64,000 nt of DNA from Theileria orientalis strain Shintoku. Lineage: Eukaryota; Apicomplexa; Aconoidasida; Piroplasmida; Theileriidae. The notes beneath the pieces are model-generated. The model was not told the origin of the DNA. It worked only from the letters and a program-made list of their open reading frames with translations, and searched no databases. How positions within the stretch are numbered: the stretch's first letter is position 1; the number at the start of each line of letters is the position of its first letter. This document shows positions 33,401 through 46,689 of the stretch, in pieces. The DNA lies in contig NC_025263.1 in assembly GCF_000740895.1 (NCBI RefSeq), forward strand, positions 1,736,001 to 1,800,000, in the 5' to 3' direction. Made by a program: the position numbers and the translations under genes.

Positions 33401-36042
33401 TACCCGTATTTTTTGCCGTTACTGGACTTAACGGGCGCGCTGTTCACTGGGTTGTCCGTCCTGAGCAGCACGATCAGCTGCGGCAACCTGTAGCACTGGT
33501 CGGAGCACGAGTAATAGGCGACCACCGTGTTCCACCCGCACGTTTTGGCCAGGCCCTTGTGGTTCCCGTTGCCGTTGCGTCCACCGGTGCCTTTAGCGAC
33601 CTCGATCGTGTCGTTACCCGGTTCAGCCGATGCGGGGGCGCTGGCGGAACAGGTCTGGCCGTTGCTCAGGGCGGGCCCGTCACACTGGCCGTTCTTCAAA
33701 AAACCCAGGTTAACCCCGTCCTGCGTGATCTCCTTCCCGCAGTACATCAGCTGGCCGATCCGGAACCCGTTCTTCGTCCTGTGCACGACCTTCACGTAGG
33801 CTTTCTTGGCGTCGGCGCCCGTGGGTTCCTGCTTGGTCAGGCACACCCTGTTGTTGCCCACCGTTTCGGCCAGTTTATGGCCCCCGTTGCCCCCGTTGCT
33901 CTCGGGGAGCCCGTACCCGGTGCCCGCGCCTGAACTGCCGCCCGAACCGGCCTTGCTGGCCTTCTCGGGGTCCAGGTCGACCCGGTTCAGCGCCTCGTTC
34001 ACCCCGTCCAGTTCGTTGGCGAGTTTGGAGCAGCACGGGCACTCCGGGGGGCAGTCGGCGCCGTCTCCACTCCCTACAGGGGTGCCACAACTAGTGCCAG
34101 GGGCGGCTGCCCGTACGCCCGGACAGCACGCGCACCCGCCCTTGCACTCACCTGCCAGTTTGCACAACGCCGTTACAGGGACCCATTTCGTAAAGTACTG
34201 GTCGCGGTCGCACGGCCTGTAAAACTGCCCGTTATATCGCAGCATGAGCGGGACCGTATCGGTGGTGGTGCCCGTCTCCGAACCGCTCGCACTTGCACCG
34301 GCGTAAAAATACACGTACACGTCGCCCATGCACTGGTTGTAGTGGACAGGCGGTATTTGTGTGCCGGTGGTGGGCGCGCCTGTTACGGCTGAACAACTGG
34401 CGGTGGGTTCGGGAGCGGCGGGCGCGGTGGTTGTACATAGGCCCTCAGTAGCACCGGGGGGGCACTCGGCCTCACCCTGGCCCACGACGCAGACCGGTAT
34501 CTCCACCACCCCGTTTGTACCCCCGTTTGCGCCCGCACCGCCGTTCTTGCCCGGGAGCGTGAACGCCAGTCCCGCTACGAGGTGGTGTTTGCCGTTCAAC
34601 GCGTCCCCTAGCTTGTGCTGGTAGCACTTGTATCCGGTTAGTTTGGGGCACTCGCAGACCTGGACCTTGACCTCCCCGTTCTGGGAGACGCCGTTGATCT
34701 TCGAGAACTGGCCCTGTCCGTTTTTGGCGTTACGGCCCTCCAGCGCGTACCCCTGGCCCCCGTTCGTGCCCTTGCACTGGAGCTGAATGCGCACCACCTT
34801 TTTGAGGCAGTAGCGTATACCGTCCAAGTACCGGGTCAGGCACCCCGGCTTCGCTAGACCGAGTTTAGAGCCATTGTCCACCTTCGCCCACTCCAACTTT
34901 CCGCCAGACCCGTTGCGCGTTTTTAGGCGGTAGTACTCCTTGTTATCGTTGGCGCCGTTCTGTAGCCCGTTAGCCGCCACCTTGGCAAACTCCAGTTCGA
35001 CGAGCAGGGGATCGCAGTGCCCCTTGTCCTCGTTGTAGTAGTACACGGTTACCTGCAGTAGGGGTGACCACTTATGGTCGTCGCTGATGTTCCCGTTGCC
35101 CACCGAGTCTGAACAGTTCCCATAGTACTTGATGGAGCATTTTTCGGGGGTGCACCCGTTCCCGCGGTAGACGACGTCGCCCAGCCGGAACCCGTTCCCG
35201 TTAGCAGTATCTCCAACGTCGCCAGACCCGTTTCCCAACCCGGCCGGCTTGTGTGTAAGCTTCCTGTAGCACCCAGAACCAGGGGTTTGGGTGCACGTCT
35301 GCGCGGTTGATTCGGACGGCTGTGTGCCCTGGACGTCCTGGCAGGTGACCTGAACTCTGATGGGCTTGCCATCGAACTTGTGTACGGTGTAGGTGCACTT
35401 CCCGGCGGTTTGGCCACTGGTAGGGGCCTGGCAGGTGGCAGTAGCGCCCGCTGCACCTGGTTCGCAGGGTTGGCACGTGGTTTGGCCGGCCTCCCCCCCT
35501 GCCGTGCCTTTGGGGTGCTGGAACAGGTCGACGGTGTTCAAAAAACCGACCACTTTTGTTAGCTCGCAGAGTAGTTTCTCGTGGGTCTTGCACGTAGTGC
35601 CTACACGGGATCCGGGTAGGCAAACGCACTTGCCCATGCCCTGAAACTCGGGCACGCATTCCCACTGCTCGCAGTACGCGTCCTTGCTTTTCGGGCGGTA
35701 CCAGCACCCGCAGAAGCAGATAATCAGTGGTCGAGGATCGCAGCCGTAAAAGTAGACGCATATATCGGTCTGGGTTTTTCTGTACTGTATTGATTCCTCA
35801 TAGAGCAGGATCTGAATTACCCTGTTGCTGCTACGACCCCCGTTGTTCCGCTTCAGCCTTAACTTTATACCTCCGATCCTATTAAAATAGACTGCTTCCA
35901 AACGCGTCACCTTGTGCCTTAAACACTTGTATCTGTATTTGGCTAGTTCGGGGCACTTGAACTCGCACGAAACTGTGACTTTAACACATCTTCTTGCACT
36001 GTAGGTGGATGTTCTTTGTACGTATAAATAAATGCTGGTCAT
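30449..36042 (-). CDS. giant GC-rich A/B-module protein, frame-broken and 3'-truncated
   Basis: Two long minus-strand frames abut. Frame 1 runs from ATG 36042 to a stop at 33292 (916 aa). Frame 2 is open to 30449 and has no nearby ATG at its start. They join in phase if 33325-33368 (GTGGCG...ACCAG, 44 nt) is spliced out, giving 1849 aa. The module series is then A-B-A-B-A-B-A-B-A(partial). A signatures are CDPRPLIICF, SDPRPLILCC and KDPRPLLLCYN. B signatures are FRLGDV plus VYYYNxD...PLLVxLEF. The split falls at a B-to-A boundary. The last A module stops after YRCFKHELVSAKEME, and the C-terminal membrane segment of the relatives is missing. GC content is far above that of the other members. 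No signal peptide was seen. It may be one spliced gene, two genes or a decaying gene. Confidence 0.65.
33325..33368 (-). other. 44-nt putative intron or frameshift site
   Basis: Removing these 44 bases (GT at 33368-33367, AG at 33326-33325 on the minus strand) joins the two A/B-module frames exactly at a module boundary. The donor GTGGCG is weak and the segment encodes Gly-rich residues if read through, so a real or assembly frameshift is the alternative. The confirmed 32-nt intron of alpha-tubulin shows that such short introns exist in this genome. Confidence 0.4.
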
Positions 36043-36396
36043 GTTGTATTACGGTTGTCGTACTGTTGTTATACGACGGTCGGCTGTTATTTGCCTGTTG
36101 TTGATTGCTGATTGGCAATACTAGTAGTGGTAGTAGTATAATTGGCAGTGTTAAAGGCGATTTCGAGTTTTTGAGTCGTTCGTTTGAGTTGTTTTGTGTT
36201 GCAGTACGATTGGTTGAGTTTGTAAAATGTTTATATATAATAAATTTACTAATACTTTAATAAATGATAGTTATCTATATTACACATTTTAAAGAAAAAC
36301 CCCATGTAACTAGTACTATCTTACCCAATAACCACGGTAATTTAAAAACATGTTTATTGGGCTTTAAAAGTTAGTCAGTCGAAGGACATGGGGGAG

Positions 36397-37062
36397 TTAT
36401 ATATGCTGATAGTGGTAGTATCCGTGCGCGGGTATTTGAGACGTAAGTCCTGCCTCGGCCCTAGCTTCACTCAAAGCCTCCTCATCGGCTAGAATGGGAG
36501 AAGCATTGTCCATATCAAGATTGACAGCGGCGTTGGCAAAGAGGTTGTTCACATCTGAAGAGGTGTTAAAGATGTTACTAGAGTTGCTGATAGTTTAAAT
36601 AGGTTTTGATGATACAAATTACCTTCAACTGGGTTAAAGGTGGTCTTTTTCAACGACTCAGCCTATATTAATATTAATGATAGCGTTTAGTACCTCTCGT
36701 TGTTCTTCTAGTTCCTTTGTGGTTTTCCCGTTAATATAGATCTCAGGTCTACCAGAAGGCCCATCGTGTCTGAATAATACATTGGCGACAGTATGTAATA
36801 TAGCTGACAGAAAGTAAGACTAATAGACTAATAGATACATGAACAGATTCACTCCTTTCGGTTCTTCCTCCTCAAGGTCTTCAAGAGTTTCTTCCCCAGG
36901 GATCAAAGGTAGCTTGGATTTCTAAAATATTATTAGAAGACTATCTATTTAAATGAAGCACTCTAATTAAGTGTTACTCAACCAGTCAAGAGTAATTAAT
37001 ATCTACCAACAGTTATTTATCTAATGAACAAATGATACAATTTGTGTGAGCTGGCACATCAT
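36397..37062 (-). CDS. hypothetical 138-aa protein, five exons
   Basis: Exons 37062-37039, 36921-36853, 36819-36694, 36662-36623 and 36554-36397 join in phase to 138 aa. The core reads SYFLSAILHTVANVLFRHDG and then GRPEIYINGKTTKELEEQRE, which looks like a folded conserved segment. The C-terminal part is Ala/Glu-rich and ends in HGYYHYQHI. Intron 2 is only 33 nt (36820-36852). The first exon (MMCQLTQI) is the least certain. No signal peptide or membrane span was seen. I do not recognise the family. It lies just upstream of the giant A/B-module gene, on the same strand. Confidence 0.5.
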
Positions 37063-38190
37063 ACTGGAATCTATGGCGTTCATCCATTCATTCCTTTCCA
37101 GTGTATTTCTACAGAAAATTATAAATCAGCAACAAATATCGCCTACGTTGCACATAATATATTTGGCAAATTATTCTCCGATCTAATGGAGAAACACTTG
37201 CTATTCAGCGTTTCGAGAGGGGATATACAGTCTGTCAGATCAATTTTTTTGTAAATTACCTAAAATTAAAAAAGTTAGTTATGAAATATTTGGGTGTTGA
37301 TGTGTAAGCATTAACTATAAAAGCAATCTAAACATATTGTATAGTGGCTATCTATAGATAATAGCTATGTAATATATAAATAAAACCCTTCATACATTTC
37401 CTGTGTATAAATTTAGAGTGTTTTTGGTCAAAAAAGAAGCGATTGTAATGAGATAATCGTCATCCCTGCCGAATTTATAATTTAGCAAACCCTTAAATCC
37501 TGTAAAAATTTAACTTATTTAGATATAAATTATCTAATTTATGAGTAATTAAAACATAAATTACAAGTGATAAACAAATTAGAGTGATTTTTCTAGTTAA
37601 GTCGTGGCAACTAACTTGGATAATAACCGCAAAAAATACTAAATATCAAACAAAAGAATATAAATAGGGGAAAATCATGTAATAGTACTTATATGGCGCA
37701 AATACCTTCTCCACAGAGGGGAATATCCTTAACCAACTCACTGCTCTTGGAATTAATAAATTTAAAGTAGAATAACGAGAATAAGATCAATTTGGAAATA
37801 AAACCCATTATCTAACCATTTCAAACAATTTTTTATTTTGTATATTCAATAATTGACACATTTAGTCAAGTGTGTAAGAAGAAAAAGGAAGAACTAATGT
37901 GTTGAAAGCCCAGCACTGTCTACCATAAAAGTGCAGAAAATTGAAAAATTAATTAAATATGAAATTATTAAAGATTAAAAACTTAAAAAGTGAATAAAGT
38001 GTGTGACAATTTGAAGCTTTTAAGCCAAAGAATAAACAACAGCAAAAAAATGTGTGGGTAATTTCATTTTAATTTAATTTGTTTGTTTTGTTAATCATGT
38101 ATATTAATATATAATAAATTATCTGGTAAAAAATTTAATATGTATAATATTGCACAGTATTTTAAAAATTAAAAGGTAAAAACCGCGAAG
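37063..38190. other. AT-rich divergent spacer
   Basis: About 1.1 kb between the divergent 36.4 kb gene and AP-4 epsilon. A plus-strand frame at 37042-37254 (70 codons, TTG start) overlaps exon 1 of the minus gene. It has no ATG and no clear partner exon. Nothing else was seen. Confidence 0.45.
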
Positions 38191-41100
38191 ATGTTGAATT
38201 TGGGAATCCCACATGTGTCCCGGGAGTTTCACCGGTTCACCCAGTCAATCAGCGATTCCAAATCAAAACAGGTAAATTTTAGAAATAGAAGTTAAATAGG
38301 TTATGAATCTGATAGATAATTCGGTTGTAACGGCGTGTATTAAGTAACTATTGATTAGGAAGAAGAAAGGCTCATAAGTAGAGAAATATCGCTACTTAAG
38401 TTAAATTTTCAGAATAAAAACGTATCAAAGGTTAGATTTATGGCAATTTAGCTACATTTTGCAGAATTGTGTATATAAGTTCGCAACAAGTGCGTTAACA
38501 ATGGAACGCTCATGCTCACAAATGAATCTTAGAACCAACTGAAGGACTACCTGCTGCGCTGCCTGTACATAGAAATGCTAGGATTCAACACCAAATTCGC
38601 CTATATTCACGCTATAAACATGGCACAGGACAAGCACCTAGTCTATAAATCGACAGGTAAATAAGTGTATTCATTTTACGGAAGTGATATACTATTGATT
38701 AATATAGATAAAGAATTGATGTGATATGCATAGGGTACCTGTGTTGTATGACGATGTTGGAGTCTAAGAGTGATTTGTTGCTGTTGCTCATTAACACAAT
38801 ACAAAAGGTAGGCACTAAGAGTTTAGTAGATACGAGTTGTGTGTATGTTGGAATTTGAAAGATAATTCACCATTTGAGCACTGCTATGACAGTTTGTGCT
38901 CATGGAGTAGTTGAGTGATCATATATATGAGTGTTTTACTAAGTCGGTTGTGATTCCACCGATTAACCATGGACTTTAGGATCTCCAGAGCCCCAACTTC
39001 ATGGACAGGCTGACGGTGCTGAACTCGCTCTGCTATCTGATAAACGAGGAAATGCTTCCAATAGTGCTGCCGCTGGTAAATGACTGTCTGGTTCACGAGA
39101 ACGCGCTGATACGAAAGAAGACAATAGTGCTGATGACTAGGATGTATGAGCTGTTCCCAGAGTACCTGACGGAGTACGCAAGGCCGGCCATAGAGTAAGT
39201 TTGGGTTTATATTTGAATGTCGGACGTGATGTGCATATTTCTCTGTAGGAAGGGGCTGTGCGATGTGGACCCGAGCGTGATGAACGTGACGTTGAACCTG
39301 CTGCAGCTGCACATCAGCCTCAACGAGGAGTCGAGCGGAAGTGAAACGGACAAAAATGGTTCTAAGGCGGCAACTTCCCCGAATTACATAAACCATGTAA
39401 CCATCGCAAACGTCCTGGTGAACATCTGGAAGCAGATACTGGACAACAAGCTCTCCAGAGACTACAACTACCACAGGATACAAGGCCCGTTCATACAGCT
39501 TAACATACTGAAACTCCTGACGCTGCTGAACAAGGACGGAAAGGCAATACCTAACATTGCAGGTCAGGAAAGCGACAGGGAAGCTGGAGGCAAGGAGAGT
39601 AGCCCTGGAAGTACTTCAGTTAGCGGCTATGCCAGGGACGTGTACAGCACCTTGTACAAGTTCGTGCAGTCGATAGAAAAAAGCGCCAGAGGGATCTCAA
39701 ACGCACTCGTGTACCAGTTTATACAGCTGCTGTCGACCATTCAGCTGGACAGCGTTCTGACGAGCATATCGTCACAACTTGTCACGAGGTACGTGCACAC
39801 CTCGACACTTGGCTACATATCTAGTTACTGCTTATCTGTTAGTGGGTGTCGGCCAGTCACTTCACCGACTAGTTACTATCTAGTACAATGCTGTAACCAT
39901 CGCTGGCAACAAGTTACCAACGAGCTGCTAATACTAAACACCGACAAATATCTAGTGCTAGTCACCTGCAAACACACGTGTAATACTTTGTAGAATGCTG
40001 TCGGGGATGTGCAACGAGCAGTACGTGGCGATAGCCTCAGCGTCAATTTTGATCGAAAAGGGAGTCAATTTGTCGTTCGATGACCAGGTCAAAATCATTT
40101 CGCTGCTGCAGGAAGACGATTTGACAATCCAGAAGGTGATCATTAAGCTGTTGTACAAGCTGATCAACAAAAACAACTACCAAGTAGTTGTGACGCAGCT
40201 GGTGGACTACATCAGGAGGGACTATATAATAGACAGAGAGGAGATAATCAGGAGGATTATAGGGTATTGCACACTGTACGCTCCGACCACAAGTGGTGCA
40301 GAGGAGACGACCAGCAGTGAAGGCGCTGAGGCAGATATGAGCATAGCGAACGTGATTCTGGAAATCATAGAAATACTGAGCAGTTCGACGACGAGCAAGA
40401 GCACCAGCACCATGGCCACCAAGAGCAGCGACGTCCTGCTGAGCGGAATAATAAAGTTCATAACGCGACATCACAGTCAGACCTTAAAGTAAGTGAACTG
40501 CTAGATAAGTCATATACAACGTATTACACTACCTTGTTAGTGCATATTAGCATACAGTTACTAATACACACTACCGTTACTAGTGTTAACCGCTAGTTGA
40601 CTAGTGTTACTAATACACACCATCATCTATATAGTACATGCCAGTGTTAGTAGTTGACTATCGTTACTAGTGCTCAGCAGCTATAAGAAGTGTAATAACA
40701 AATGTGTAGTTTCTACATGCTCAACAAGTGCTACCAGATGTACAACAACAACGACAGCAGTGACCTGCTGATTAAGTTGATGATATGGTTGGTCAAGTAC
40801 ATTCTGTTGATAGAGGAGAACAGGAATGCAGGTCAAAGTGAGTCAAGTAGGGGAAAGCTGTACGGAGATATAGTGTCTAGGCTGCTATCAAAGTAAAGTT
40901 TTAGGCAAAACAATAGTAGTTAGTTACCTGGTCTATGAAGGCATAGGGTAGATAAGAGTTGCATAGCCGCAAATATGATATTTGAGTAGGTCAACTAAGT
41001 ACGACAGCCTACTGCTGTACTGGATACTCAACAACTACAGACAGATTTTAATCCTTGCCAATTCGTCAACCACCAGCGCTGGTGGTGACGTTGAAGGTGA

Positions 41101-42296
41101 TGGTATTGCTACTAAGGGCACAGGTGAAAATGTACTCTATGATGGTCTCGAGGAAGTGTTCTCAAAGTTGGGAAACAAATATGTGGATTTGGTTAAGCAA
41201 ATATTAGTGGAAATAGCAAACATACAGCAGAATGAGTTGCCAATGAGGTATATATTAGGCCAGTTAGTTACTGGTGATAGTTGTTAGTGATAGTAGTAAT
41301 AGTGGTAATGGTAATTGTGAGTACACTACTATCAGTTAGCTATACCACTACCAGTTAGGTAGTTACTACTACCAACACTTGTAGTAATAGTAGTAAAAGG
41401 TATTAATGCTGATGTAGATTGAATTCTAAGGAATACGATACGAAGCTCACGTTTCTAAAGGTAATGTTTAGAATTAGAAGCACGTGTAAACAGGACTACG
41501 TGGAGTCGAGTGTATCAAGGGGATGTAGACCATATGAAAGGAATATGGTGATGGATAAGTATAAGCAGCCAGTAGAATATAACATCGATGACGATGTGAA
41601 TGAAGGAAAGTTGATATATAAGCCATACATGCTAATGCCGATGAGTTCAATAGAGATGGGAGAAAGTGTACCCATCCCATATGTGCCAGGAAGTATACCA
41701 GAAATGGAACAAGGAGCACCTGGAATAGCTCCAGGAAATATGCCAATGAGTGGCATGGAAAGCGGGAATGTACCAGGTACAATAGGTGGCACTAGTGCAA
41801 TGGGAGCGGATAGTAGAGTAGGTATGGACAGTAGCATTACGGATGGGAGAGTGCCAGAAGGAAGAGTGGTTGTGGATAAGAAAACAAAGTCATGGGGACC
41901 AAAGGGATATAACCCGTCAGTGCCAGCAACGACAAGCACAGTATACACGACAGCAAAGAGTAGAATGGGCCCAATTGGGACTTCAACGAGTAGTGGCGTG
42001 GCAGTGGGAGCATCTTCTGCAATTCACGGTAACACCGACGCTACGGATAAAGGTAACTTGCCATTTACAGTGTATTTGATCTTGACCAGTTATTCCAGTT
42101 GATAGTTGATAATGGTTTAGTAGGGGTTCAAGGAGGCGATCAGCCAGTGGATACACACGGGGTGGATAGAGCGGATAGTTTTAACATCGATAATGTAATT
42201 TTAAATAAACTCGAAAGTAATAAATGGAGCGCCAAGTCGATAGAGAGGCAGAAAAATGAAGAGTTGGCGAAACAGCTGTTCCAATCAAATGGATAA
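38191..42296 (+). CDS. AP4E1: AP-4 complex subunit epsilon (large adaptin)
   Basis: Eleven exons (38191-38271, 38359-38430, 38533-38656, 38734-38807, 38980-39194, 39249-39788, 39994-40488, 40710-40892, 40990-41247, 41418-42052, 42121-42296) join in phase to 950 aa. The N-terminus matches epsilon adaptins: SREFHRFTQSISDSKSKQEE, then YIEMLGFNTKFAYIHAI, then GYLCCMTML and NTIQKDLQS. The trunk is HEAT-like (EMLPIVLPLVNDCLVHENAL; RKKTIVLMTRMYELFP). AP-4 sorts cargo at the trans-Golgi network. The C-terminal 300 residues are a Met/Gly/Pro-rich hinge with no clear ear domain. The last acceptor is ambiguous (42104 or 42120, both in frame). Several introns hold AGT/TAG-rich repeats. Confidence 0.8.
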
Positions 42297-43010
42297 TATC
42301 AAATAGAATAAACGATATATAGATAAGCAGTGAACATAATAAATAATATATGGAAATGTTAAGAAAGATAATAAGTAATAGTAAAATTAATAGAAGGTTG
42401 TAAAAAATAGGAAGCATTGAGAGAAAATGGAGGTTGGTAGAAGGTGTGTGTTAAACATGGTGATCATGTGGAAATAAAAATAAAAATAGGAAATAGAAAA
42501 TTTAAAGAAATTAAAAGTAGATCGAAAGGAAAGTATTAATGAAAATTAAAATCGGATAGAAAAAAGAGAGGTAATGGATAAGAGAGGTGGTAGAAAGTGA
42601 CAAAAGCAAAAATAGATAAATAATAAGTACATAAAATAAGATCTAGTTAAAAAATAATATAAGGTAATACATGAAGTAAATGGAAAATAAAAAAAGGATT
42701 GAAAAGTAAAGTGAAAAGTAAACACAAAGTGTAATTATAGCACTATGGAATCCACCATATTCTGTAAATTCACCATAACATCTTAAAATTAGAGTAAATA
42801 TCTATCAATTCTGTGACCCTGAAAAACAAAGAAAAAAAGGAAAAAAGATTAACAAGAAAGGATTGTAAATCCGCAAGTTTAAGCAGGTAAATAATCAGAC
42901 GGATTTTTCATAATTGAGGTAGCAAGTTGTAAATCTCTGTAAAAAAGAAAAGGGGTTTTGAAAAGTTGTAAGCAGTTAAAATCAATTGTAAGCAGCGGAA
43001 AAAACTGAAA
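42297..43010. other. purine-rich intergenic spacer
   Basis: About 700 bp without a gene. The plus strand from about 42340 to 42720 is strongly A/G-biased, with many GAAA and AAATAG runs. It lies between two plus-strand genes and presumably includes the TBC gene promoter. Confidence 0.5.
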
Positions 43011-44396
43011 ATGTTGCTGAGGCAGGAGAAGTTCTTGGAAAGGGAGAGGAACTCGCCCCTGTTCAACAGGTGTGGGCTGAAGAGAGATACAGATGTGCTG
43101 ATGCTGCTCCCGAAATTTAGACACATACTGAGACTAGTGAGGTTGAACAAAAGTAGGATCGACAACGGAACAAACGGAACCACAACAGTAAACAGAGGCG
43201 TGTCGATCACTTCGACATCGACGGAGGCGCAGTTGGCAGCGTTAAAGAAGTCGGACACGAACACGACGACGGACACGACGACAGTAGGGAAGGAGACGAA
43301 GCTGGAGGACCTGGCGGATGCCCTGGGGAAGCTGAAGGTGGAGTCGAAGGGAGAGTCGAGCACGGAGACGGTCGAAATGAGGAGAATTTTCCGCCTCGAC
43401 GCAGAACGCACGTTCCTGCACCAGGCGCACAGGGACATCTTCTTCGAGAACCTGTGCCACGTGTACGATAAGCTGGGCGACTACCACCAGGGCGAGGGCT
43501 TCGTAATAGCGCTCCTCTCAATCTACATGAAGGACGACGAGATCGCGGAGGTCATGGACTACCTCAACACCCACGTGCTCACGGGCTACTTCTCGAGTAA
43601 GCCTAGGGCGTACGTGCGCGACGCGAAGGTGCTGATGAAGCTGCTGAACGAAGTTGCTCCGAAGCTGCACGATAAGCTGGACTCGCTGATAGTGCCCGAG
43701 GCCTTTGTCTCAAAGTGGTTCATTGGGCTCTTCATTCACGTCTTCGACTTTGAGACTGTGCTGGACTGCATGGACAGCCTGGTTGTGAGAGGCCAGCTCT
43801 TCCTGTTCAAGCTCGGCCTCTCTTTCATCCGCCACCACGAGGCGGAGCTCCTGGGGACGAACGACGTGTCGTACGCGCTGCAGCTGCTGAGGCTGGACGA
43901 CGCCGTGATCCCCAAGGACGACGTCGAGAGGTCTGAGATATACAGGGCGATCCTGGGCGGCGCCTCCCAGCAGGACGTCGACATGGCAAGGGTCGAGAGG
44001 CTCAGAGTGGAGGTCGAGGAGGAGATGGCCCGGGAGGAGGAGCGCAGGAAGGTACGTTTATTTACCGACTTATGTACCTATTAAGAGTTGCTACTACTGC
44101 TACTAGTGGCCTCCAGTAGTGTTTGTAATACCAGTAATAGTGATTATATAGTTAGTTACTGGTAATAGTTACTAATACTGGCTACTGGTAGTAAAAGTTA
44201 GCTACTAGTGAAAGCAGTGATAGTTGCTACTACTAATGGTTACTACCTGTGGTTGTTAGTTACTACCGGTACTAGTAATACTGTGTGTATAGTACGTGTA
44301 ATTTATATTAACCAGTTAATACCAATTCTAATTCTCTTTTAGAAGTTCGAATACGACGACTATGACGATGAGATCGTCTTCAGCGATGAAGAGTAG
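43011..44396 (+). CDS. TBC-domain protein, probable Rab GTPase-activating protein
   Basis: Exons 43011-44051 and 44343-44396 join in phase to 364 aa. The TBC catalytic fingers are both present. IFRLDAERTF fits IxxDxxRT (arginine finger) near residue 134, and DYHQGEGF fits YxQG (glutamine finger) near residue 159. WFIGLFIHVFDFETVLDCMD corresponds to the later W-F-xx-LF motif. TBC proteins switch off Rab GTPases by stimulating GTP hydrolysis. A Thr/Ser-rich, charged insert precedes the domain. The C-terminus is acidic (EYDDYDDEIVFSDEE) and is supplied by the second exon. The intron (44052-44342) is filled with AGT/TAC triplets. This gene is GC-richer than its spacers. Confidence 0.8.
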
Positions 44397-44553
44397 CGCT
44401 AGATTTCATGTAAAATATCCATATATAATATCATAAACAGTCATATACGATAAGGTAACCACAGCAAATTGAGCCGTTGAAAATTATGATGGTCAAAGCC
44501 ATAAATAAGTAGAGAAGTTAACAAATAGGTGGAAAGTAGAATTATTAGCAATA

Positions 44554-45203
44554 TTATTCCTTCTCCTCAACCTTGAGACGGGCACTCCTGTTGGTGACCC
44601 TAACGCCAAGTTTATCAGCCCTGTCAAGAAGAACGCGCCTCTTCTTGGCAGAAACGTTGTGAGCGACCTCTGCGACGTACTTCTTGTTGCTCATCAGAAG
44701 AGCATCGACCTCGGAGGGCGTGGAGACGACGACCTTGTACACGCCGCCTGGGTGCTGGTGCCTGGTCCTCTTGTTGGTGCCGTAGCCAACCTTGGGAGTG
44801 AGGACGACGCTCCTGAAGCGGCGCCTGACCCTGTTGTCAATACCCTTGGGCTTCCTCCAAGTAGTCTGCATAGAGAGTGAGTAAAGCACAAATATAATAA
44901 ATGTTATATGTGTAGATGGGTATAATATAAATAATCAATGATGATTAGAAGAAATAGATGAAGGAATAAGTGATGATAAATGGGCAGTATGGTAATAATA
45001 AAGATAGTTCAATCAAACAATTGGTTATTAAGGAATTAATTTTATATTAAAGGAGAATATGGTAATTAAATAGGATACTTAGTTAAAACAAAGAAATAAA
45101 TTGATAAGTAACGTACCCTGATCCTCTTAAAGCGATCGGAATGGAATCTTCGGAATTTCTTAGTTCTCTTATGAACTAAATCTCCAACTTTCTTAACAGC
45201 CAT
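44554..45203 (-). CDS. RPL32: 60S ribosomal protein eL32
   Basis: Exons 45203-45117 (29 codons) and 44865-44554 join in phase to 132 aa, the normal eL32 length. Hallmarks include [48 protein letters not shown] and [13 protein letters not shown]. The splice falls between the lysine/arginine-rich start and TTWRKPKG. It is convergent with the TBC gene. It is highly basic, as expected. Confidence 0.95.
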
Positions 45204-46689
45204 TGTATTAAAAAAAGTTAATAGAGAATATTATCTGAGTTATACTGGTATAAAATAATAAATTAAATTCTGCTGAAAAAGTTTACAGAACAAAGATGGT
45301 GCCCCATACGAACTGATACAAAGCCTTCCAGAGGTTTTACAAACCGTAAAGAAGAAAATAGCGATTAAAGTGGCTAGAAGTCATTAAAACACTTAGGTGT
45401 AAGTCCAGCAAGGAGTACAGGCTTCTGTGTAAGCAAGTATTGGGTATTTGGGCTTTAGAATGTCTGGGTGTAGGCATAGGTTATCAGACTACTAAGTTAA
45501 TGCCACTAGTTAGATATATGTGCATGATAATAACATTATACATGATATTTTATTGCTAATGACTCATTTTATTTTCTATTCTATGAAGAAATTGGCCCTT
45601 TTCAGCTCAGTACACCTTTAATCCAATTTTCATATAAATATTTCGTATAGACAAAAAATTAATTTACTAAATCTAACACACATAGATAACAGTTGTTTTT
45701 TACCGATTGGCTGTTTCTAAAAGGCTTTGTAGAGCTTATTAAAAATATGATTAAAACATGAGTTATTTTAATAATTTGTATGTAAAATATATGAAAATTT
45801 TATACTCATAGATTTTATTTAACCAAATATATACGAATATCCAGTATTTATTGGTTAATTTTTACATAATATGTAATAACAACTGTTTAAGCTATTAATG
45901 AAAATGTGTATTAAGTGATAGACGATCTAATTCATTTTTGGCCAAATTTGTTTTTAAATAAGTAATATATAATGTTTTAAATGATATGTGATAATTATAA
46001 ATTGATTTATAAAAATAAAATAGGCGATAGATTATGGTCTATGTGTTATATAATAGACATAATAAAACATTCTAAATAGGTAATTAAGACTAATTAAATA
46101 AAAAATATATCACTTTTATTGATAAAACAGCTATGCGTGATTTATTTGGTCATATAAATTATTATTTTTAAAGCAATTATAATATAGATATTACGACATA
46201 CATTTACACACACACCTAGGTGCTAAAATATTGAATTAGTAAAATGATCATCTATAGAAAATACAGATCAGAAAATAAAATTTACCGTCAAATTCAATGA
46301 TGATCCATGTAATAATGATGAGACTTCCTAAATTGTATTAACATATTTTCATTTTTACTGTAGGGATGTTGAATGGTTAGAATCCAAAAGTACAAGATCT
46401 TACACATTATAAAAATTATAGGCGATTAGATCGGTTCTGGCCTTAACTGAACTTGATCTGCTGTAACCTTTGTGATATTAATTTTCTTTTGACTCTATAA
46501 GTACGTATTTAACCTAGATTGGTTATCTTAACTGAGTTATGGAATCACGTAATAAGTGCAAACGAATTTATGTGTAGAACAATTTAACGACTTAGACTAA
46601 AAGAAACTGATTTCTCAAGCTTTTATACGTTAATTGAGTTTAGATCTTACCTAAAATTCGCATTTTTTTGTTTGTATTGGACGATTAAT
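45204..46689. other. long AT-rich intergenic region
   Basis: About 1.5 kb without a supported gene, between eL32 and the A/B-module gene. A run of AT-rich sequence with no long frame. No RNA gene was recognised. Confidence 0.5.

Noticed and set aside
32970..36042. Several Pro/Arg/Ala-rich plus-strand frames
   Set aside because: Low stop density from GC richness creates long antisense frames here. None has domain structure.
37042..37254. 70-codon plus frame with TTG start
   Set aside because: It has no ATG, overlaps the first exon of the 36.4 kb gene and has no partner exon.
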